Assembly (NCBI RefSeq): GCF_031457495.1
Contig: NZ_JAVDWM010000001.1
Location: forward strand, 1,166,001-1,230,000
Reading direction: 5' to 3'
DNA length: 64,000 bases
Source: Sphingopyxis sp. BE259
GTDB taxonomy: Bacteria; Pseudomonadota; Alphaproteobacteria; Sphingomonadales; Sphingomonadaceae
Shown piece after piece: positions 1 through 9,780 of this stretch. The first letter of the stretch is position 1. Each line of letters starts with the position of its first letter. A program made the translations under genes and the position numbers. Below the pieces are notes generated by a model. It was not told the DNA's origin and did not search any database. It saw nothing but the letters and a program-made list of their open reading frames with translations.

Positions 1-104
1 CCTGTGTCACAGCACTGAAACAAATGGTTAAAGCGGTGTTTACCACCCGTGATTAGGTCAGGGCGCCAACAAGGGATCGCAGCACAAAGAAAGATCGGGC
101 CGTC
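1..104. other. Window start, no gene recognised
   Basis: These bases precede the transducer gene and hold no supported feature. A gene ending before the window cannot be judged. Confidence 0.4.
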
Positions 105-1382
105 ATGGACCATGTTATTTCGCCATCATCGGGTCATGCGGCGGCGATCGCGGCCGACGCGCAAATGGCCGCGGTCATCGACCTGTTTCGCGGCGACCCG
201 GAACTGCGTGCGCTGGCGGTGCTCGATCCGGGCGGGCGGCCGATCGGCGTCATCCGCGAGCAGCGGGTGCGCGAATTGCTGTTCTGTCCATTCTGGTTCT
301 CGCTGATGCAGAACCCGACGATCGGCGGATCGATCGCCGCAATGGTCGAACCCTGTCCGACCGCCGACGTCGCCCGATCGACTACCGACTTGCTACGCAT
401 CGCGGCGGGGTCGCCGGGGGCGGGCGAGCTGATTCTGGTCGATCGCGGCCGGTTCGTTGAAACGCTGGACAGCGGCCAACTCGCCAGGCTGGCGATGCTG
501 CGCGACGTCGAACTGGCGCAGGAACGCGCCGCGCGCGGGGCCAAGGTCGATCAGGCCGGGCGCCGGTTCCAGCAAGATATTACTGCGCTGACCGCGGTGC
601 TGTCCGACATGGCGCATCAGGTCGAAACCTTTTCCGCCAGCCTGTCCGATCGGGCGCGCCAGACCGGACGCGACGCCGTGACGGTGGCGGGCGCCACGGC
701 GCAGACGCTGGCCGGACTCCACGACCTCGGCGATCGCGGCCATGCGCTGGCGGCGACGATGGCCAAAATCGTCGACGACGGATCGCGCGCGCGCGCGGTG
801 CGCGGCGAGGCGCATCGCAAGGTTCAGCAGGCGGGTGAAAAGGCCAGCGCGCTCAAGGCGGCGAGCCAGTCGATCGAGCAGATGCTGGCGCTGATCATCG
901 ATATGGCGGGCCGCACCAATATGCTCGCGCTCAACGCCGGAATCGAAGCGGCGCGCGCGGGCGATGCGGGGCGCGGCTTTGCGGTTGTCGCGTCGGAGGT
1001 CAAGGCACTGGCCAGCCAGACGCGCACCGCGGCGGGCGACATTACCCAATATGTCGACCGTATCCGTGACATCGTCGGTCAGGTCACCTCGGGTTTCGAT
1101 GAGGTCGAGCGCGCCATCAACGCCAATAATGGCTTTTCCGACGCGATCGACAATGCGGTCGACGGGCAAAGCGCGACGACGCTGATGATCGCGAGCTATG
1201 TCGAGCAAGCCGTCGCGGCGGGGCGCGAAATCGACCTCCGCGTACAGGACATCGGCCACGGCGCGACGGCGGTCGGTGACGGCGCGCAAGCGCTGGGCGA
1301 ATTGTCGGCGGGATTGTCGGAAGCGGCTCGCTCGCTCGACCAGCGCGCGCGCCATTTCGTCGAAGCGGTTGCCGTCGCCTGA
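105..1382 (+). CDS. Soluble methyl-accepting chemotaxis-type signal transducer
   Basis: This 425-residue protein has the conserved tip of an MCP signalling domain at about residues 268-305 ([18 protein letters not shown], then [13 protein letters not shown]), which normally contacts CheA and CheW. It is flanked by long helical stretches at about 140-265 and 305-420. No membrane segment or signal peptide is visible, so it should be cytoplasmic. Residues 20-130 look like a CBS-like sensory module ([15 protein letters not shown] repeated in a weaker form as [14 protein letters not shown]). No che gene lies next to it. Membership of the MCP superfamily is certain; the ligand and output are unknown. 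Confidence 0.85.
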   Translation: MDHVISPSSGHAAAIAADAQMAAVIDLFRGDPELRALAVLDPGGRPIGVIREQRVRELLFCPFWFSLMQNPTIGGSIAAMVEPCPTADVARSTTDLLRIAAGSPGAGELILVDRGRFVETLDSGQLARLAMLRDVELAQERAARGAKVDQAGRRFQQDITALTAVLSDMAHQVETFSASLSDRARQTGRDAVTVAGATAQTLAGLHDLGDRGHALAATMAKIVDDGSRARAVRGEAHRKVQQAGEKASALKAASQSIEQMLALIIDMAGRTNMLALNAGIEAARAGDAGRGFAVVASEVKALASQTRTAAGDITQYVDRIRDIVGQVTSGFDEVERAINANNGFSDAIDNAVDGQSATTLMIASYVEQAVAAGREIDLRVQDIGHGATAVGDGAQALGELSAGLSEAARSLDQRARHFVEAVAVA

Positions 1383-1480
1383 AATTCGGTGGCGCCGCAA
1401 AGACTTGCTCGCCCGCCCCGCGATGATAGGATGGTCCGGCGCCGGAGGCGACCAGGACCACCGGTGGGGAGGAGGGTCAC

Positions 1481-2206
1481 ATGACAAATATGCAAAAGGG
1501 CTTGGCCGAGTTGATCGGCACGTTCTGGCTGGTCTTCGGCGGCTGTGGCAGCGCGGTACTGGCGGCGGCGTTTCCCGATGTCGGCATCGGGTTGCTTGGG
1601 GTGTCGCTCGCGTTTGGTTTGACGGTCATCACCATGGCCTATGCGATCGGCCATATCTCGGGCTGCCATCTCAACCCCGCGGTCACCGTCGGGCTGTGGG
1701 CGGGCGGCCGGTTCGAGGCGCGCGACATTCCGCTCTATGTCGGCGCGCAAGTCGTCGGCGCGGTCATCGCGGCGTTCCTGCTGTTCTACATCGCCAGCGG
1801 CAATCCCGCTTATGATCTCGCGACCAACGGGCTCGCGGCCAACGGCTTCGACGCCGGATCACCGGGCGGTTACGACATCTGGTCGGCGTTCATCATCGAA
1901 ATCGTGCTCACCGCCTTTTTCTTGTGGATCATCATGGGATCGACCGACGGGCGCGCGCCCGCGGGCTTCGCGCCTCTCGCCATCGGCTTGGCGCTGACCC
2001 TGATCCATCTGATCTCGATTCCGGTCACCAACACCTCGGTCAACCCGGCGCGCAGCACCGGCCCGGCGCTCGTCGTCGGCGGCCTCGCGATCCAGCAGCT
2101 GTGGCTGTTCTGGATCGCGCCGCTGATTGGCGGCGCGCTCGGTGGCCTGCTCTACAAGACGCTGGGCGCCGACACATTCCCGAAACCGAATATCGAAGGC
2201 GAATAA
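1481..2206 (+). CDS. aqpZ: Aquaporin Z, water channel
   Basis: The 241-residue protein is an inner-membrane MIP-family channel with six hydrophobic helices. Both NPA boxes are present: HLNPAVTVG (NPA at 65-67) and [11 protein letters not shown] (188-190, followed by Arg191). The selectivity-filter positions match AqpZ: Phe45, His176, Thr185 and Arg191, which favours water over glycerol. The ATG follows a good ribosome site (aggaggg). The gene stands alone and converges with galU across a hairpin. Confidence 0.95.
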   Translation: MTNMQKGLAELIGTFWLVFGGCGSAVLAAAFPDVGIGLLGVSLAFGLTVITMAYAIGHISGCHLNPAVTVGLWAGGRFEARDIPLYVGAQVVGAVIAAFLLFYIASGNPAYDLATNGLAANGFDAGSPGGYDIWSAFIIEIVLTAFFLWIIMGSTDGRAPAGFAPLAIGLALTLIHLISIPVTNTSVNPARSTGPALVVGGLAIQQLWLFWIAPLIGGALGGLLYKTLGADTFPKPNIEGE

Positions 2207-2214
2207 GCGCCGAT

Positions 2215-2247
2215 CCGGCGGGGGCAGGGCGCCTCCGCCGGTCTTAC
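2215..2247 (+). terminator. Hairpin between convergent aqpZ and galU
   Basis: The sequences ccggcggggg and cctccgccgg pair as a stem of about ten base pairs with one G-U, starting nine bases after the aqpZ stop. The T-tract is weak (gtcttact), so termination efficiency is uncertain. The convergent position supports a terminator role. Confidence 0.5.
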
Positions 2248-3107
2248 TTCAGCAGATCGATGGCAAAGGCGCGAACCTCGGCGGCGATGTCGGGGCGTTC
2301 GAGCGCCACCGCCAGATTGGCTTGGATGTATCCGGCCTTCGATCCGCAGTCGTATCGCGCGCCGTCGAATGTGACCGCGTGGAACGGTTGGGTACCGATC
2401 ATCGTCGCCATTGCGTCGGTTAGCTGAATTTCGCCGCCCGCGCCCTTTTCCTGCCGCTCCAGCACCCGCATCACTTCGGGCTGGAGGATATAACGGCCCG
2501 AGATGATCAGGTTCGATGGCGCGTCGGCAATCGCAGGCTTTTCGACCAGCCCGGTGACTTCGGTCAGCGCCCCGTCGCGCCCGCCCGGCGCGATCACGCC
2601 ATAGCTCGATACCTGCTCGCGCGGCACTTCCAGCACCGAAATCATATTGCCGCCGACCCGGTGGTAGGCATCGACCATCTGTTTCATGCAGCCTGGCGCT
2701 CCGTGCATGAATTCGTCGGGCAGGAAGATCGCAAAGGGCTCGTCGCCGACGATGTCGCGCGCGCACCAGATCGCGTGGCCGAGCCCCAGCGGCTCCTGCT
2801 GGCGCACATAGGCGCAGTTCCCGGGCCCAAGCCGCGTCGGCTCCAGCACCGACAAATCCTTGCCGCGTTCGGACATTGTCTTTTCCAGCTCGAACGCGAT
2901 GTCGAAATGGTCCTCGATCGCGCTCTTGCCGCGGCCGGTGACAAAGATCATCTGCTCGATCCCCGCCTCGCGCGCCTCGTCGACCGCATATTGAATCAGC
3001 GGGCGATCGACGATCGGCAGCATCTCTTTGGGGATCGCCTTGGTCGCGGGCAGAAAGCGGGTGCCGAGACCGGCAACGGGAAAGACGGCTTTGCGGATCG
3101 GTTTCAT
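2244..3107 (-). CDS. galU: UTP-glucose-1-phosphate uridylyltransferase
   Basis: GalU makes UDP-glucose from UTP and glucose 1-phosphate, the activated glucose for surface polysaccharides and trehalose. The 287-residue length is typical. The nucleotide-binding signature lies at residues 12-30 (AGLGTRFLPATKAIPKEML), and the family blocks EDHFDIAFELE and FGAY-region equivalents follow. The ATG start gives the expected N-terminus directly before the signature. It is monocistronic. Confidence 0.95.
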   Translation of the reverse strand: MKPIRKAVFPVAGLGTRFLPATKAIPKEMLPIVDRPLIQYAVDEAREAGIEQMIFVTGRGKSAIEDHFDIAFELEKTMSERGKDLSVLEPTRLGPGNCAYVRQQEPLGLGHAIWCARDIVGDEPFAIFLPDEFMHGAPGCMKQMVDAYHRVGGNMISVLEVPREQVSSYGVIAPGGRDGALTEVTGLVEKPAIADAPSNLIISGRYILQPEVMRVLERQEKGAGGEIQLTDAMATMIGTQPFHAVTFDGARYDCGSKAGYIQANLAVALERPDIAAEVRAFAIDLLK

Positions 3108-3169
3108 GGGCAGGGGCTTAGCCGCGAAAGATTGACAAGAAAAGTCGAACCGGCCGTTGCCTGGCCGAT

Positions 3170-3670
3170 CTATTGCGGCGTCACGATCACCACGACGCGG
3201 CGGTTATCCTGGCGCCCTTCGTCGGTTTCGTTGCTCGACATCGGCACCGTTTCGCCGCGGCCGACGACCTGGCCGGCGCTGAATGTCATCCCGCCGGCCT
3301 GCATCGGCGCCGCAACCGCCGCGGCCCGGGCCTGCGACAGCGTCAGATTATAGGCGGCGGTGCCGACCGAATCGGTGTGACCCTCGACCCGCGCAGTCGT
3401 GATGCCGACCGCGACGAGTTTGGCCGCGATGTCGGCGATCTTGGCCTGCTGATCGGCCGGGACACTGCTTTCGTTGGTCGAGAACAGCAGCCGTTCGGGC
3501 ATGCTCAGCGCCCAGCCGGTGCCGTCTTCGACAAAGCCTTCGGTTTTGAGCACCGCGATCTGGGCGGGCGTGAAACCGGTGGGCGGCGGCATGCTCTGGC
3601 AGGCCGCGAGCAGCGCGGCACAGGCGAGCATGAACAAGGCTCTTATGGGTCGGGCGATAGTCTGGGTCAC
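3170..3670 (-). CDS. OmpA-domain lipoprotein, YfiB-like
   Basis: The 166-residue product has a lipoprotein signal ending LLAAC (Cys24), a short linker and a C-terminal OmpA-like peptidoglycan-binding domain (VEGHTDSVGTAAYNLTLSQ, then VVGRGET and DNRRVVV). It starts with GTG, supported by ggag ten bases upstream; the next in-frame Met would remove most of the signal peptide. It lies 16 nt behind the GGDEF gene and two genes behind a YfiR homologue. In Pseudomonas the OmpA lipoprotein YfiB sequesters YfiR to release the cyclase YfiN. The YfiB role here is inferred from gene order and domain. Confidence 0.8.
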   Translation of the reverse strand: MTQTIARPIRALFMLACAALLAACQSMPPPTGFTPAQIAVLKTEGFVEDGTGWALSMPERLLFSTNESSVPADQQAKIADIAAKLVAVGITTARVEGHTDSVGTAAYNLTLSQARAAAVAAPMQAGGMTFSAGQVVGRGETVPMSSNETDEGRQDNRRVVVIVTPQ

Positions 3671-3686
3671 GGCGATACTCCGCTGG

Positions 3687-4904
3687 TCATGCGTTGGAAC
3701 GGTGGCTTAATTTGTCGGCATACATGGCCGCATCGGCGGCGGTCAGCAGCGCCGTCGCGTCGCTACCGTCGTCGGGATAGACGGCGGCGCCGACACTGAC
3801 CGACGCGCGGTATGTCGCGCCGCCGGGCAGCGCCACGGGCTGGGCGACGCAGGTCCGGATGTGATCGGTCAGCTGCTGGGTCACGGCGTCGGTATCGAGC
3901 GGATCGACAAGGACGATAAATTCGTCGCCGCCAATGCGCGCTGCAAAATCGCCGTTGCGCAGCGTGTCCTTGATGCACGCCGCCAAAGCCACCAGCACCG
4001 CATCGCCCGCCGCGTGACCGAAACTGTCGTTCGCCGCCTTGAAATTATCGGCGTCGATGAACAGCAATGCAAAGCGGTCACCACGCGTTTCGGCGGTCGC
4101 AATGCGCTGTGCCAGCTGTTCGTCAAAAGCATGACGGTTCGGCATCGCGGTCAGTGTGTCGTGCGACGCGCGATGGGCGAGCACGGCGCGCTCGCTTTCC
4201 ATATGCCCTTGCCAACCCTGCAATTCGTCGAGCAGCGCGTTGATGTCGCCGCCCAGCCGGTCGAGTTCGGCAATCCCCAGCGGTTTGACGCGCTTGTCAA
4301 AGCGGCGGTGCAGACGCACATCGTGCGCGACGGTGGCGATCTCGTTGAGCGGCTTGACCAGCTCATATTCGAACCGCCGGGCGAGAAAGATGGTGCCGAG
4401 CGCGGTTACAAGCAGACAGCAGAGGCCAGCGAGCAGGCCGATGCGAACATAGTCGATCAGCGTCGAGCTATCACCCCAGACCTCGATCGTGCCGATCGCC
4501 GAGCCGTTGCGCTCGACGCTGACCGCGAACGGGCGGGGAAAGAACATCCGGGTCAGCAGCGGTGCCGGGTCGGCGACGGGTGACGCCCATTGGGTCAATG
4601 GCTGGCCGCGGTCATTCAGTACGCGCAGGCGTGCAATGCCCGGAATACGGGTCAGCGGTTCGAGTCCCTCGCGCGCCGCCTGGGGATCGTTGAAAACCAG
4701 CGCCGGTTCGACGCCGTAAGCGCCAAGCTGCGCCGCCAGTTCCATGTTGCGATCGGCATAGCCGCGCAGCGCCGTCACCCCGGCCAGCAAGATGGTGAGC
4801 CCGGACAGCGCCACCGCGAACAGGGTGATCCCGAAGTGAAAGCGTGACAGCAGCTTTTGCAACGTCGTGCGCGCGCCGATCCGCTCGGGGGCTTTGCCGG
4901 TCAT
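3687..4904 (-). CDS. Membrane diguanylate cyclase, YfiN/TpbB-like
   Basis: The protein has 405 residues if it begins at MTGKAPERIG, which gives ATGA overlap with the upstream gene; the same frame stays open far upstream but that is read-through. Order: TM1 at about 24-46, a periplasmic CHASE8-type region, TM2 at about 153-176, HAMP at about 178-230 and a GGDEF domain from about 245. The active-site loop GGDEF is at 325-329 and an intact inhibitory site RNGD lies at 316-319. It should make cyclic di-GMP and be product-inhibited. Flanking YfiR- and YfiB-like genes indicate periplasmic control. Confidence 0.9.
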   Translation of the reverse strand: MTGKAPERIGARTTLQKLLSRFHFGITLFAVALSGLTILLAGVTALRGYADRNMELAAQLGAYGVEPALVFNDPQAAREGLEPLTRIPGIARLRVLNDRGQPLTQWASPVADPAPLLTRMFFPRPFAVSVERNGSAIGTIEVWGDSSTLIDYVRIGLLAGLCCLLVTALGTIFLARRFEYELVKPLNEIATVAHDVRLHRRFDKRVKPLGIAELDRLGGDINALLDELQGWQGHMESERAVLAHRASHDTLTAMPNRHAFDEQLAQRIATAETRGDRFALLFIDADNFKAANDSFGHAAGDAVLVALAACIKDTLRNGDFAARIGGDEFIVLVDPLDTDAVTQQLTDHIRTCVAQPVALPGGATYRASVSVGAAVYPDDGSDATALLTAADAAMYADKLSHRSNA

Positions 4905-5446
4905 GGCGCGCCTCCGTCGCTGCGGCCGATATTCAGCACCCGCGGGTCGATCCGCAGCGGACCACGTCCGATGGCGTCCAGATTGACCGAAAAGCTGAGG
5001 CTGGCGGCGCGGCTGCTCAGGCAGAACATCGCGCCATAGATGCATGCGGCATCGTCGTCGGTGATCGTCAGGATCGGGCGGCCGCGGACCCAGGCGATCA
5101 ATTGCCGACGATCGGCGATTGGCAGGCGACCGAGAAACAGGATGTCGCAGTCGCTGCGGCTGGTCACCGCGGCGACGGTCATCCGCTGCACCAGCACCGA
5201 TCCGGCGCCGGGCACGTCGGGTGCCATGCGATTGGTCAGCCGCGGGGAGCCGACCAAACACATCACGCGCGCCGAACTCGCCGATCCGTCGGGCCAGCGC
5301 GCATAGCTGACGATACCGCCGATCATCCGGTTGACCGCGCGTGCCACGCCGTCGTCGCTGCCCTCGACGATCGTCTGGCTTGCGGCCTGAACCGACATCT
5401 GTGGCGTCGTCAACGACGCGCCGATCAGAAACAGCGATGCCAGCAC
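4901..5446 (-). CDS. YfiR-family periplasmic regulator
   Basis: The 181-residue protein begins with a hydrophobic export signal (LASLFLIGASLTT) and continues as a YfiR-type domain (VGGIVSYARWPD-like start, CDILFLGRL, ITDDDAACIYGAMFCL). Four or more cysteines suit the disulphide control known for YfiR. The stop overlaps the ATG of the diguanylate cyclase by 4 nt, so the two are translationally coupled. YfiR proteins bind the periplasmic part of YfiN and keep it off. The start is a GTG without a clear ribosome site, so the exact N-terminus is uncertain. Confidence 0.8.
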   Translation of the reverse strand: MLASLFLIGASLTTPQMSVQAASQTIVEGSDDGVARAVNRMIGGIVSYARWPDGSASSARVMCLVGSPRLTNRMAPDVPGAGSVLVQRMTVAAVTSRSDCDILFLGRLPIADRRQLIAWVRGRPILTITDDDAACIYGAMFCLSSRAASLSFSVNLDAIGRGPLRIDPRVLNIGRSDGGAP

Positions 5447-5584
5447 TTTGCAGAGACCCCCACCTGCGCCGGGACCTGGTCTGTCCGAGCGAGGGGGCGT
5501 CCGCTAGCCAAACTGATTGGAAAGTCAAGGAAAAGTGACGTCATACCACCATGTTGTGACAGGCGGGCCGCGTCCTTGGTGTGG

Positions 5585-6121
5585 CTATTCGGGTCGCAGC
5601 CGGTCGGCGAACCCCTTGCGCAGCTTGGCGAGTTTTGGCGGGATAACTGCCATGCAGTAAGGATTGCGCTGGCCCTCGCCGTCCCAATAGGCCTGATGAT
5701 AATCCTCGGCAGAATACCATTCGGACGCCGCCTCGATCGTGGTAACGATCGGCGCCCGCCAGTCGGACGCCGCGCGGTCGATCGCCGCGCGCGCCGAGTC
5801 GCCCTGCGCCGCATCGAGCGGAAACAACGCGCTGCGATATTGGGTGCCGACGTCATTGCCTTGGCGATTGAGCGTCGTCGGGTCGTGGGTCGCAAAATGC
5901 ACGTCGAGCAGGTCGTCATAAGAGATGACCGCAGGATCGAAGGTGATGCGGATCGCCTCGGCATGGCCGGTGTCACCGCCGCACACCTGTTTGTAGGTCG
6001 GGTTTGCGACCTGGCCGCCGATATAGCCGCTTTCGACGGCCTCGACTCCGGCCAGCGACTGGAACACCGCCTCGGTGCACCAGAAGCAGCCTCCGGCGAA
6101 AATGGCGGTTTCATGCGTCAT
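5585..6121 (-). CDS. msrA: Peptide-methionine (S)-S-oxide reductase
   Basis: MsrA repairs oxidised methionine. The catalytic motif [11 protein letters not shown] places the nucleophile at Cys12. Downstream family blocks are clear: [38 protein letters not shown] sequence split as [13 protein letters not shown] and VGTQYRS, and AEDYHQAY. The chosen ATG gives 178 residues; an upstream in-frame Met at position 6199 would add 26 unusual residues that overlap the neighbouring protease gene. Cytoplasmic. Confidence 0.95.
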   Translation of the reverse strand: MTHETAIFAGGCFWCTEAVFQSLAGVEAVESGYIGGQVANPTYKQVCGGDTGHAEAIRITFDPAVISYDDLLDVHFATHDPTTLNRQGNDVGTQYRSALFPLDAAQGDSARAAIDRAASDWRAPIVTTIEAASEWYSAEDYHQAYWDGEGQRNPYCMAVIPPKLAKLRKGFADRLRPE

Positions 6122-6176
6122 GGCGTCGATCCTTGGTCGAGGGAGGGGGAGGCTTGCAGATAGGAAGCGGCGCCCA

Positions 6177-7169
6177 CTATTCCAAGGGCGGCGGCGCATC
6201 GATCAGCGGTGGGCGCAGCGGCTGACCGTTGGCGCGCGCGGCGGCGATCGCGGCGACCTCGGCCTCGATCGAAGCAACGCGGTCGCGCCAGCGCGGATGG
6301 GTGCCAGCCTGAAACAACGGCCGTCCCTGACGCTGACCGAATTTCTCCCAGAATCGCGCGGCGGCGGCGGGGTCGTAACCGGCGCCCGCCAACAGCCAGG
6401 CCGACAGCCGGTCGGCCTCGACCTCGGTCTGTTTGAACAGCCGGGCGCTGCGGCCGAATTGCTTGCCGAGCCCGCGGTCAACGCCTGCGGCGTCGAGCCG
6501 GGCGCGATGGCGCAGGATATTGTGTGCGATTTCGTGGGCGATCGCTGCGGCGAGCTCCGCATCGTCGCGCGCGAATTTGGCCAACCCCTGGTTGACCAGC
6601 ACCATGCGGCCGTCGGCAACGGCACCGGGCTTGTCGCTGGCCTCGACGCGAAAATCGCTGACGCACCCGGCAACCGGCGTGACACGCAGGGGGGCGGCAG
6701 CGCCCGTATCGAGCGCGAGCGACGCGGCCGATGGCAACGCCGCAAGCTGCTTTTCGATCGCCGTGATCCGGGCAAAGGGATGTGCGTCCTGACCGTTAGG
6801 AACCAGCGCGTCCTGAAGCCCGAGCACCGCCATGCCGACGCGCATCCCGCTCGCCGCCGCGGGCGAGGCCGGAGCGATCGCGGCCATGAACGGCGCGTCG
6901 CGATCCGCCGCGCCATAGGCAGCGAGCGCCGCGGGCCGACGATCCGGGTCATAGAGGCGCGGATCGCCCCAGATCCAGCCGAATTGCGGTTGTTGCAGTG
7001 GGCACCATGCGGCATTGGCGGTGGTCAGGCGAAAACCGATCGCAGCGACGCGCGCTTCCAGTGCCGCCAAAGACGCATAGGGCGACGCATCGGCACGCGC
7101 CGCGGCATGGACCGGCGCAGCGGCCAACAGCGAAAGGGCGGCAAGGATCGAAGGCGCGTGACGCAGCAT
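6177..7169 (-). CDS. Exported M48-family metalloprotease with PDZ-like region
   Basis: The 330-residue protein has a signal peptide ([16 protein letters not shown]). A PDZ-like region at about 95-165 ([18 protein letters not shown]) precedes the zinc protease core: HEIAH at 212-216 and the third ligand in [12 protein letters not shown] near Glu251. This architecture suggests a periplasmic quality-control peptidase of the M48 group. It lies close behind msrA on the same strand but ends 55 nt upstream of the msrA ATG, so co-transcription is plausible. Substrate unknown. Confidence 0.85.
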   Translation of the reverse strand: MLRHAPSILAALSLLAAAPVHAAARADASPYASLAALEARVAAIGFRLTTANAAWCPLQQPQFGWIWGDPRLYDPDRRPAALAAYGAADRDAPFMAAIAPASPAAASGMRVGMAVLGLQDALVPNGQDAHPFARITAIEKQLAALPSAASLALDTGAAAPLRVTPVAGCVSDFRVEASDKPGAVADGRMVLVNQGLAKFARDDAELAAAIAHEIAHNILRHRARLDAAGVDRGLGKQFGRSARLFKQTEVEADRLSAWLLAGAGYDPAAAARFWEKFGQRQGRPLFQAGTHPRWRDRVASIEAEVAAIAAARANGQPLRPPLIDAPPPLE

Positions 7170-7273
7170 AGCGTTCGCTTATCAAGCCGCGCCTGTCGCG
7201 GCCATGAATTTCCCCATGTCTGCGTCGGCCCACCTCTTGCCTATCGACGACCGAGCGCCGATAGGGCGGGGCG

Positions 7274-8323
7274 ATGACGAACGCCGCCACCCTGTCTTCG
7301 ACCGCCACCCGCCAACCCCGCCCCGCCGCGCTTGCGCGCTGGCTGTGGGCCGTCGCGCTGCTGGTGGTCATCGTGGTCGGGGTCGGCGGCATCACCCGCC
7401 TGACCGAATCGGGGCTGTCGATCACCGAATGGCGGCCGGTGTCGGGAGTGCTGCCGCCGCTGAACGAGACCGACTGGATTAAGGAATTCGAGAAATACAA
7501 ACAGATCCCCGAATATCGGGAGATCAACCTCGGCATGACGCTGGCCGGGTTCAAGGCGATTTTTTTCTGGGAATGGCTGCACCGCATCCTGGGCCGGCTG
7601 GTCGGCATGGCGATGATCGTGCCGCTGGCCTGGTATGCGTGGCGGCGCGCCATTCCGGCGGGCTATGGCGCGCGCTTGCTGGCGCTGACCTCTCTGGTCG
7701 GGCTGCAAGGCGCGCTCGGTTGGTGGATGGTCGCATCGGGGCTGGAATATCGCACCGACGTCAGCCATTTTCGCTTGGCCGCGCACCTGCTGACCGCGCT
7801 GTTCCTGCTCGCGGGGCTCGTCTGGACCGCGCGCGACCTCGACACGCTGGCGCGCGACCCCGCGGCGCTGCCTGCGCGGCTGACCGGCGGCGCCATCGCC
7901 GTCATCGCGATCCTGTTCGTGCAGTTGTTGCTCGGCGCGTGGGTGGCCGGGCTTAATGCTGGCTTTGTCGCCAGCAGCTGGCCGCTGATGAACGATCAAT
8001 TCGTGCCAGCGGGCATCGATTGGGCGCGCGGCGTCTGGGCGGCGTTGACCAACGATCCGTTCCTGATCCATTTCCTGCATCGCTGGTGGTCGTGGATCGC
8101 GGCGCTGGCGCTGTTGCTGCTGGCCCGCGCTTTGGCGCGGCGCAGCGCACCAGGCGAGGCGCGGCTGGTTGTTGCGGTGGTGGCGGTGCAGATGCTGCTG
8201 GGGATATGGACCGTCATGTCGGGCGTGTCGATGTGGGTCGCGGTGGCGCATCAGGTGGTGGGCGCGGTCCTCGTCGCCATTACTTCCGCGGCGTTGCACC
8301 GGCTGGGGCGCCGCGCCGCATGA
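7274..8323 (+). CDS. ctaA: Heme A synthase
   Basis: The product is a 349-residue polytopic inner-membrane protein of the COX15/CtaA family, which converts heme O to heme A for cytochrome c oxidase. Diagnostic segments are GGITRLTESGLSITEW, the His-bearing EWLHRILGRLVG, FLHRWWSW and VAHQVVGA, which supply the heme ligands. Its length and lack of the Bacillus cysteine pair suit the alphaproteobacterial type. The stop overlaps the next ATG by 4 nt. Confidence 0.95.
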   Translation: MTNAATLSSTATRQPRPAALARWLWAVALLVVIVVGVGGITRLTESGLSITEWRPVSGVLPPLNETDWIKEFEKYKQIPEYREINLGMTLAGFKAIFFWEWLHRILGRLVGMAMIVPLAWYAWRRAIPAGYGARLLALTSLVGLQGALGWWMVASGLEYRTDVSHFRLAAHLLTALFLLAGLVWTARDLDTLARDPAALPARLTGGAIAVIAILFVQLLLGAWVAGLNAGFVASSWPLMNDQFVPAGIDWARGVWAALTNDPFLIHFLHRWWSWIAALALLLLARALARRSAPGEARLVVAVVAVQMLLGIWTVMSGVSMWVAVAHQVVGAVLVAITSAALHRLGRRAA

Positions 8324-9120
8324 CGCTGCTCGGCGGTTTCGGCAGCGCGCTGCTGCTGATCGCGCAGCCGCTGGCGGCTTCCGGCGATGCGGCGGTCGCG
8401 GCGACCGCGCAGGTCCAGTTTGCACCCCCTGTCGGCCGCGCGATGACCTATCGCGTCACGACGCGCCGCGTCGGACGCAACGGGGCGCTGATCAACTTTT
8501 CGCTGGTCTATGCCCTGCAATGGCAACGGATCGGGCGTGGCTATCAGTTAAACGCCGTGCTGCAACCGATCGATTCGGACGCGCCGCAAGCCGTTACCCG
8601 GGCCTTGACGGTGATGCTCCAGCCTTTGGTGGGCGAGGAAGTCGCCTATCTGGTGGCCCCCGACGGCAATCGCATCGACTTGGTCGATCCCACCGGCCTG
8701 TGGGAGCGGGTGACGGCACGGATGCAGGCGACGGGCGCGGAGGCTGGGCGCCCCGAAGCCAAGCAACTGGCGGAGCTGATTGCGGCGCTGCCGGCCGCCG
8801 AGCGCGACCGGCTGGCGACTGCCGACATCCGAGCGATGGTGGCGCCCGCGAACGCCGCCATTCCGGTCGCCCCGATCGGCGAGGGCGCGGGTGTATCGAC
8901 GACCCAGAACGGCCGGCTGCGGACGATCGCGAAGGTCGAGCGCGGCACGATTGCCCCGACGGGTGCGGCGCAAGTTTTGGATACCGACCATGTGTGGACG
9001 ATCGACACCGCAACAGGGCTGGTCATTCGCGAGCGGCGGCAGAGCTGGATCGCCGGAGAGAATGGCAGCGAACGGACGCTGGTCGAGGAGCGCGAGCGCG
9101 CACTGGAATTCGTATCTTGA
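8320..9120 (+). CDS. Exported protein of unknown function
   Basis: The 266-residue product starts at an ATG overlapping the ctaA stop (ATGA). It has an N-terminal signal (LLGGFGSALLLIAQPLAASG) and a beta-rich body with regular hydrophobic alternation (VGRAMTYRVTTRRVG, VWTIDTATGLVIRERRQSW). The style resembles periplasmic proteins that carry a long beta-sheet scaffold, but I recognise no named family or catalytic motif. Coupling to ctaA hints at a cell-envelope role; no function can be assigned. Confidence 0.7.
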   Translation: MTLLGGFGSALLLIAQPLAASGDAAVAATAQVQFAPPVGRAMTYRVTTRRVGRNGALINFSLVYALQWQRIGRGYQLNAVLQPIDSDAPQAVTRALTVMLQPLVGEEVAYLVAPDGNRIDLVDPTGLWERVTARMQATGAEAGRPEAKQLAELIAALPAAERDRLATADIRAMVAPANAAIPVAPIGEGAGVSTTQNGRLRTIAKVERGTIAPTGAAQVLDTDHVWTIDTATGLVIRERRQSWIAGENGSERTLVEERERALEFVS

Positions 9121-9162
9121 ACCACGCGGTATCATAGTACCTGTCAGCAAAGCCGCGCGATA

Positions 9163-9191
9163 CTTGACTTTCTGCACGCTTGGCGTCATTG
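9163..9191 (+). promoter_or_regulatory. Possible promoter of rplM-rpsI
   Basis: A CTTGAC box, typical of strong alphaproteobacterial -35 elements, lies 130 bases upstream of rplM. The matching -10 region (tcattg at 17 nt spacing) is poor, so this is a weak call based mainly on the -35 box and position. Confidence 0.3.
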
Positions 9192-9297
9192 GCCCCCTCC
9201 GAAGCGCCGCTGCGTCCCTTGGGGATCAAGCGGCGCGGTTTGTTTCGGGCGGCAGTATCGCTGCTCGTCCTCGTCCATATCTGTCAAGGAGGTCGCC

Positions 9298-9780
9298 ATG
9301 ATGAAGGCGCTGACCAAGACGACCGCTTCGGCAAATGCTGGTACGGTCGAAAAGAAATGGGTGCTGATCGACGCCGAGGGTCTCGTTGTGGGCCGCGTGG
9401 CATCGATTATCGCCAATATCCTGCGCGGCAAGCACAAGCCGTCGTTCACCCCCCACGTCGATTGCGGTGACAATGTCATCGTCATCAACGCGGAAAAGGT
9501 GGCGTTCACCGGCAAGAAGCTGGCCGACAAGCGTTACTACAAGCACACCGGCTATGCCGGCGGCATCAAGGAAACCAGCCCCCAGAAGATTCTGGAAGGC
9601 CGTTTCCCCGAGCGCGTGCTGGAAAAGGCCATCGAACGCATGATCCCGCGTGGCCCGCTGGGCCGCCAGCAGATGCGCAACCTGCGCGTCTTTGCTGGAT
9701 CGGAACATCCGCATGAAGGGCAGAGCCCCGAAGTGATCGACGTCGCGTCGATGAACCGTAAGAACAAGGTGGGTGCATAA
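9298..9780 (+). CDS. rplM: 50S ribosomal protein L13
   Basis: The 160-residue protein is L13, with the family blocks [45 protein letters not shown] and [12 protein letters not shown]. It is a little longer than the usual 142 residues because of a short N-terminal extension. A strong ribosome site (aaggaggt) precedes two consecutive ATG codons; spacing slightly favours the second (position 9301), so the first Met is uncertain. The stop overlaps the rpsI start (TAATG), the conserved L13-S9 operon. Confidence 0.98.
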   Translation: MMKALTKTTASANAGTVEKKWVLIDAEGLVVGRVASIIANILRGKHKPSFTPHVDCGDNVIVINAEKVAFTGKKLADKRYYKHTGYAGGIKETSPQKILEGRFPERVLEKAIERMIPRGPLGRQQMRNLRVFAGSEHPHEGQSPEVIDVASMNRKNKVGA

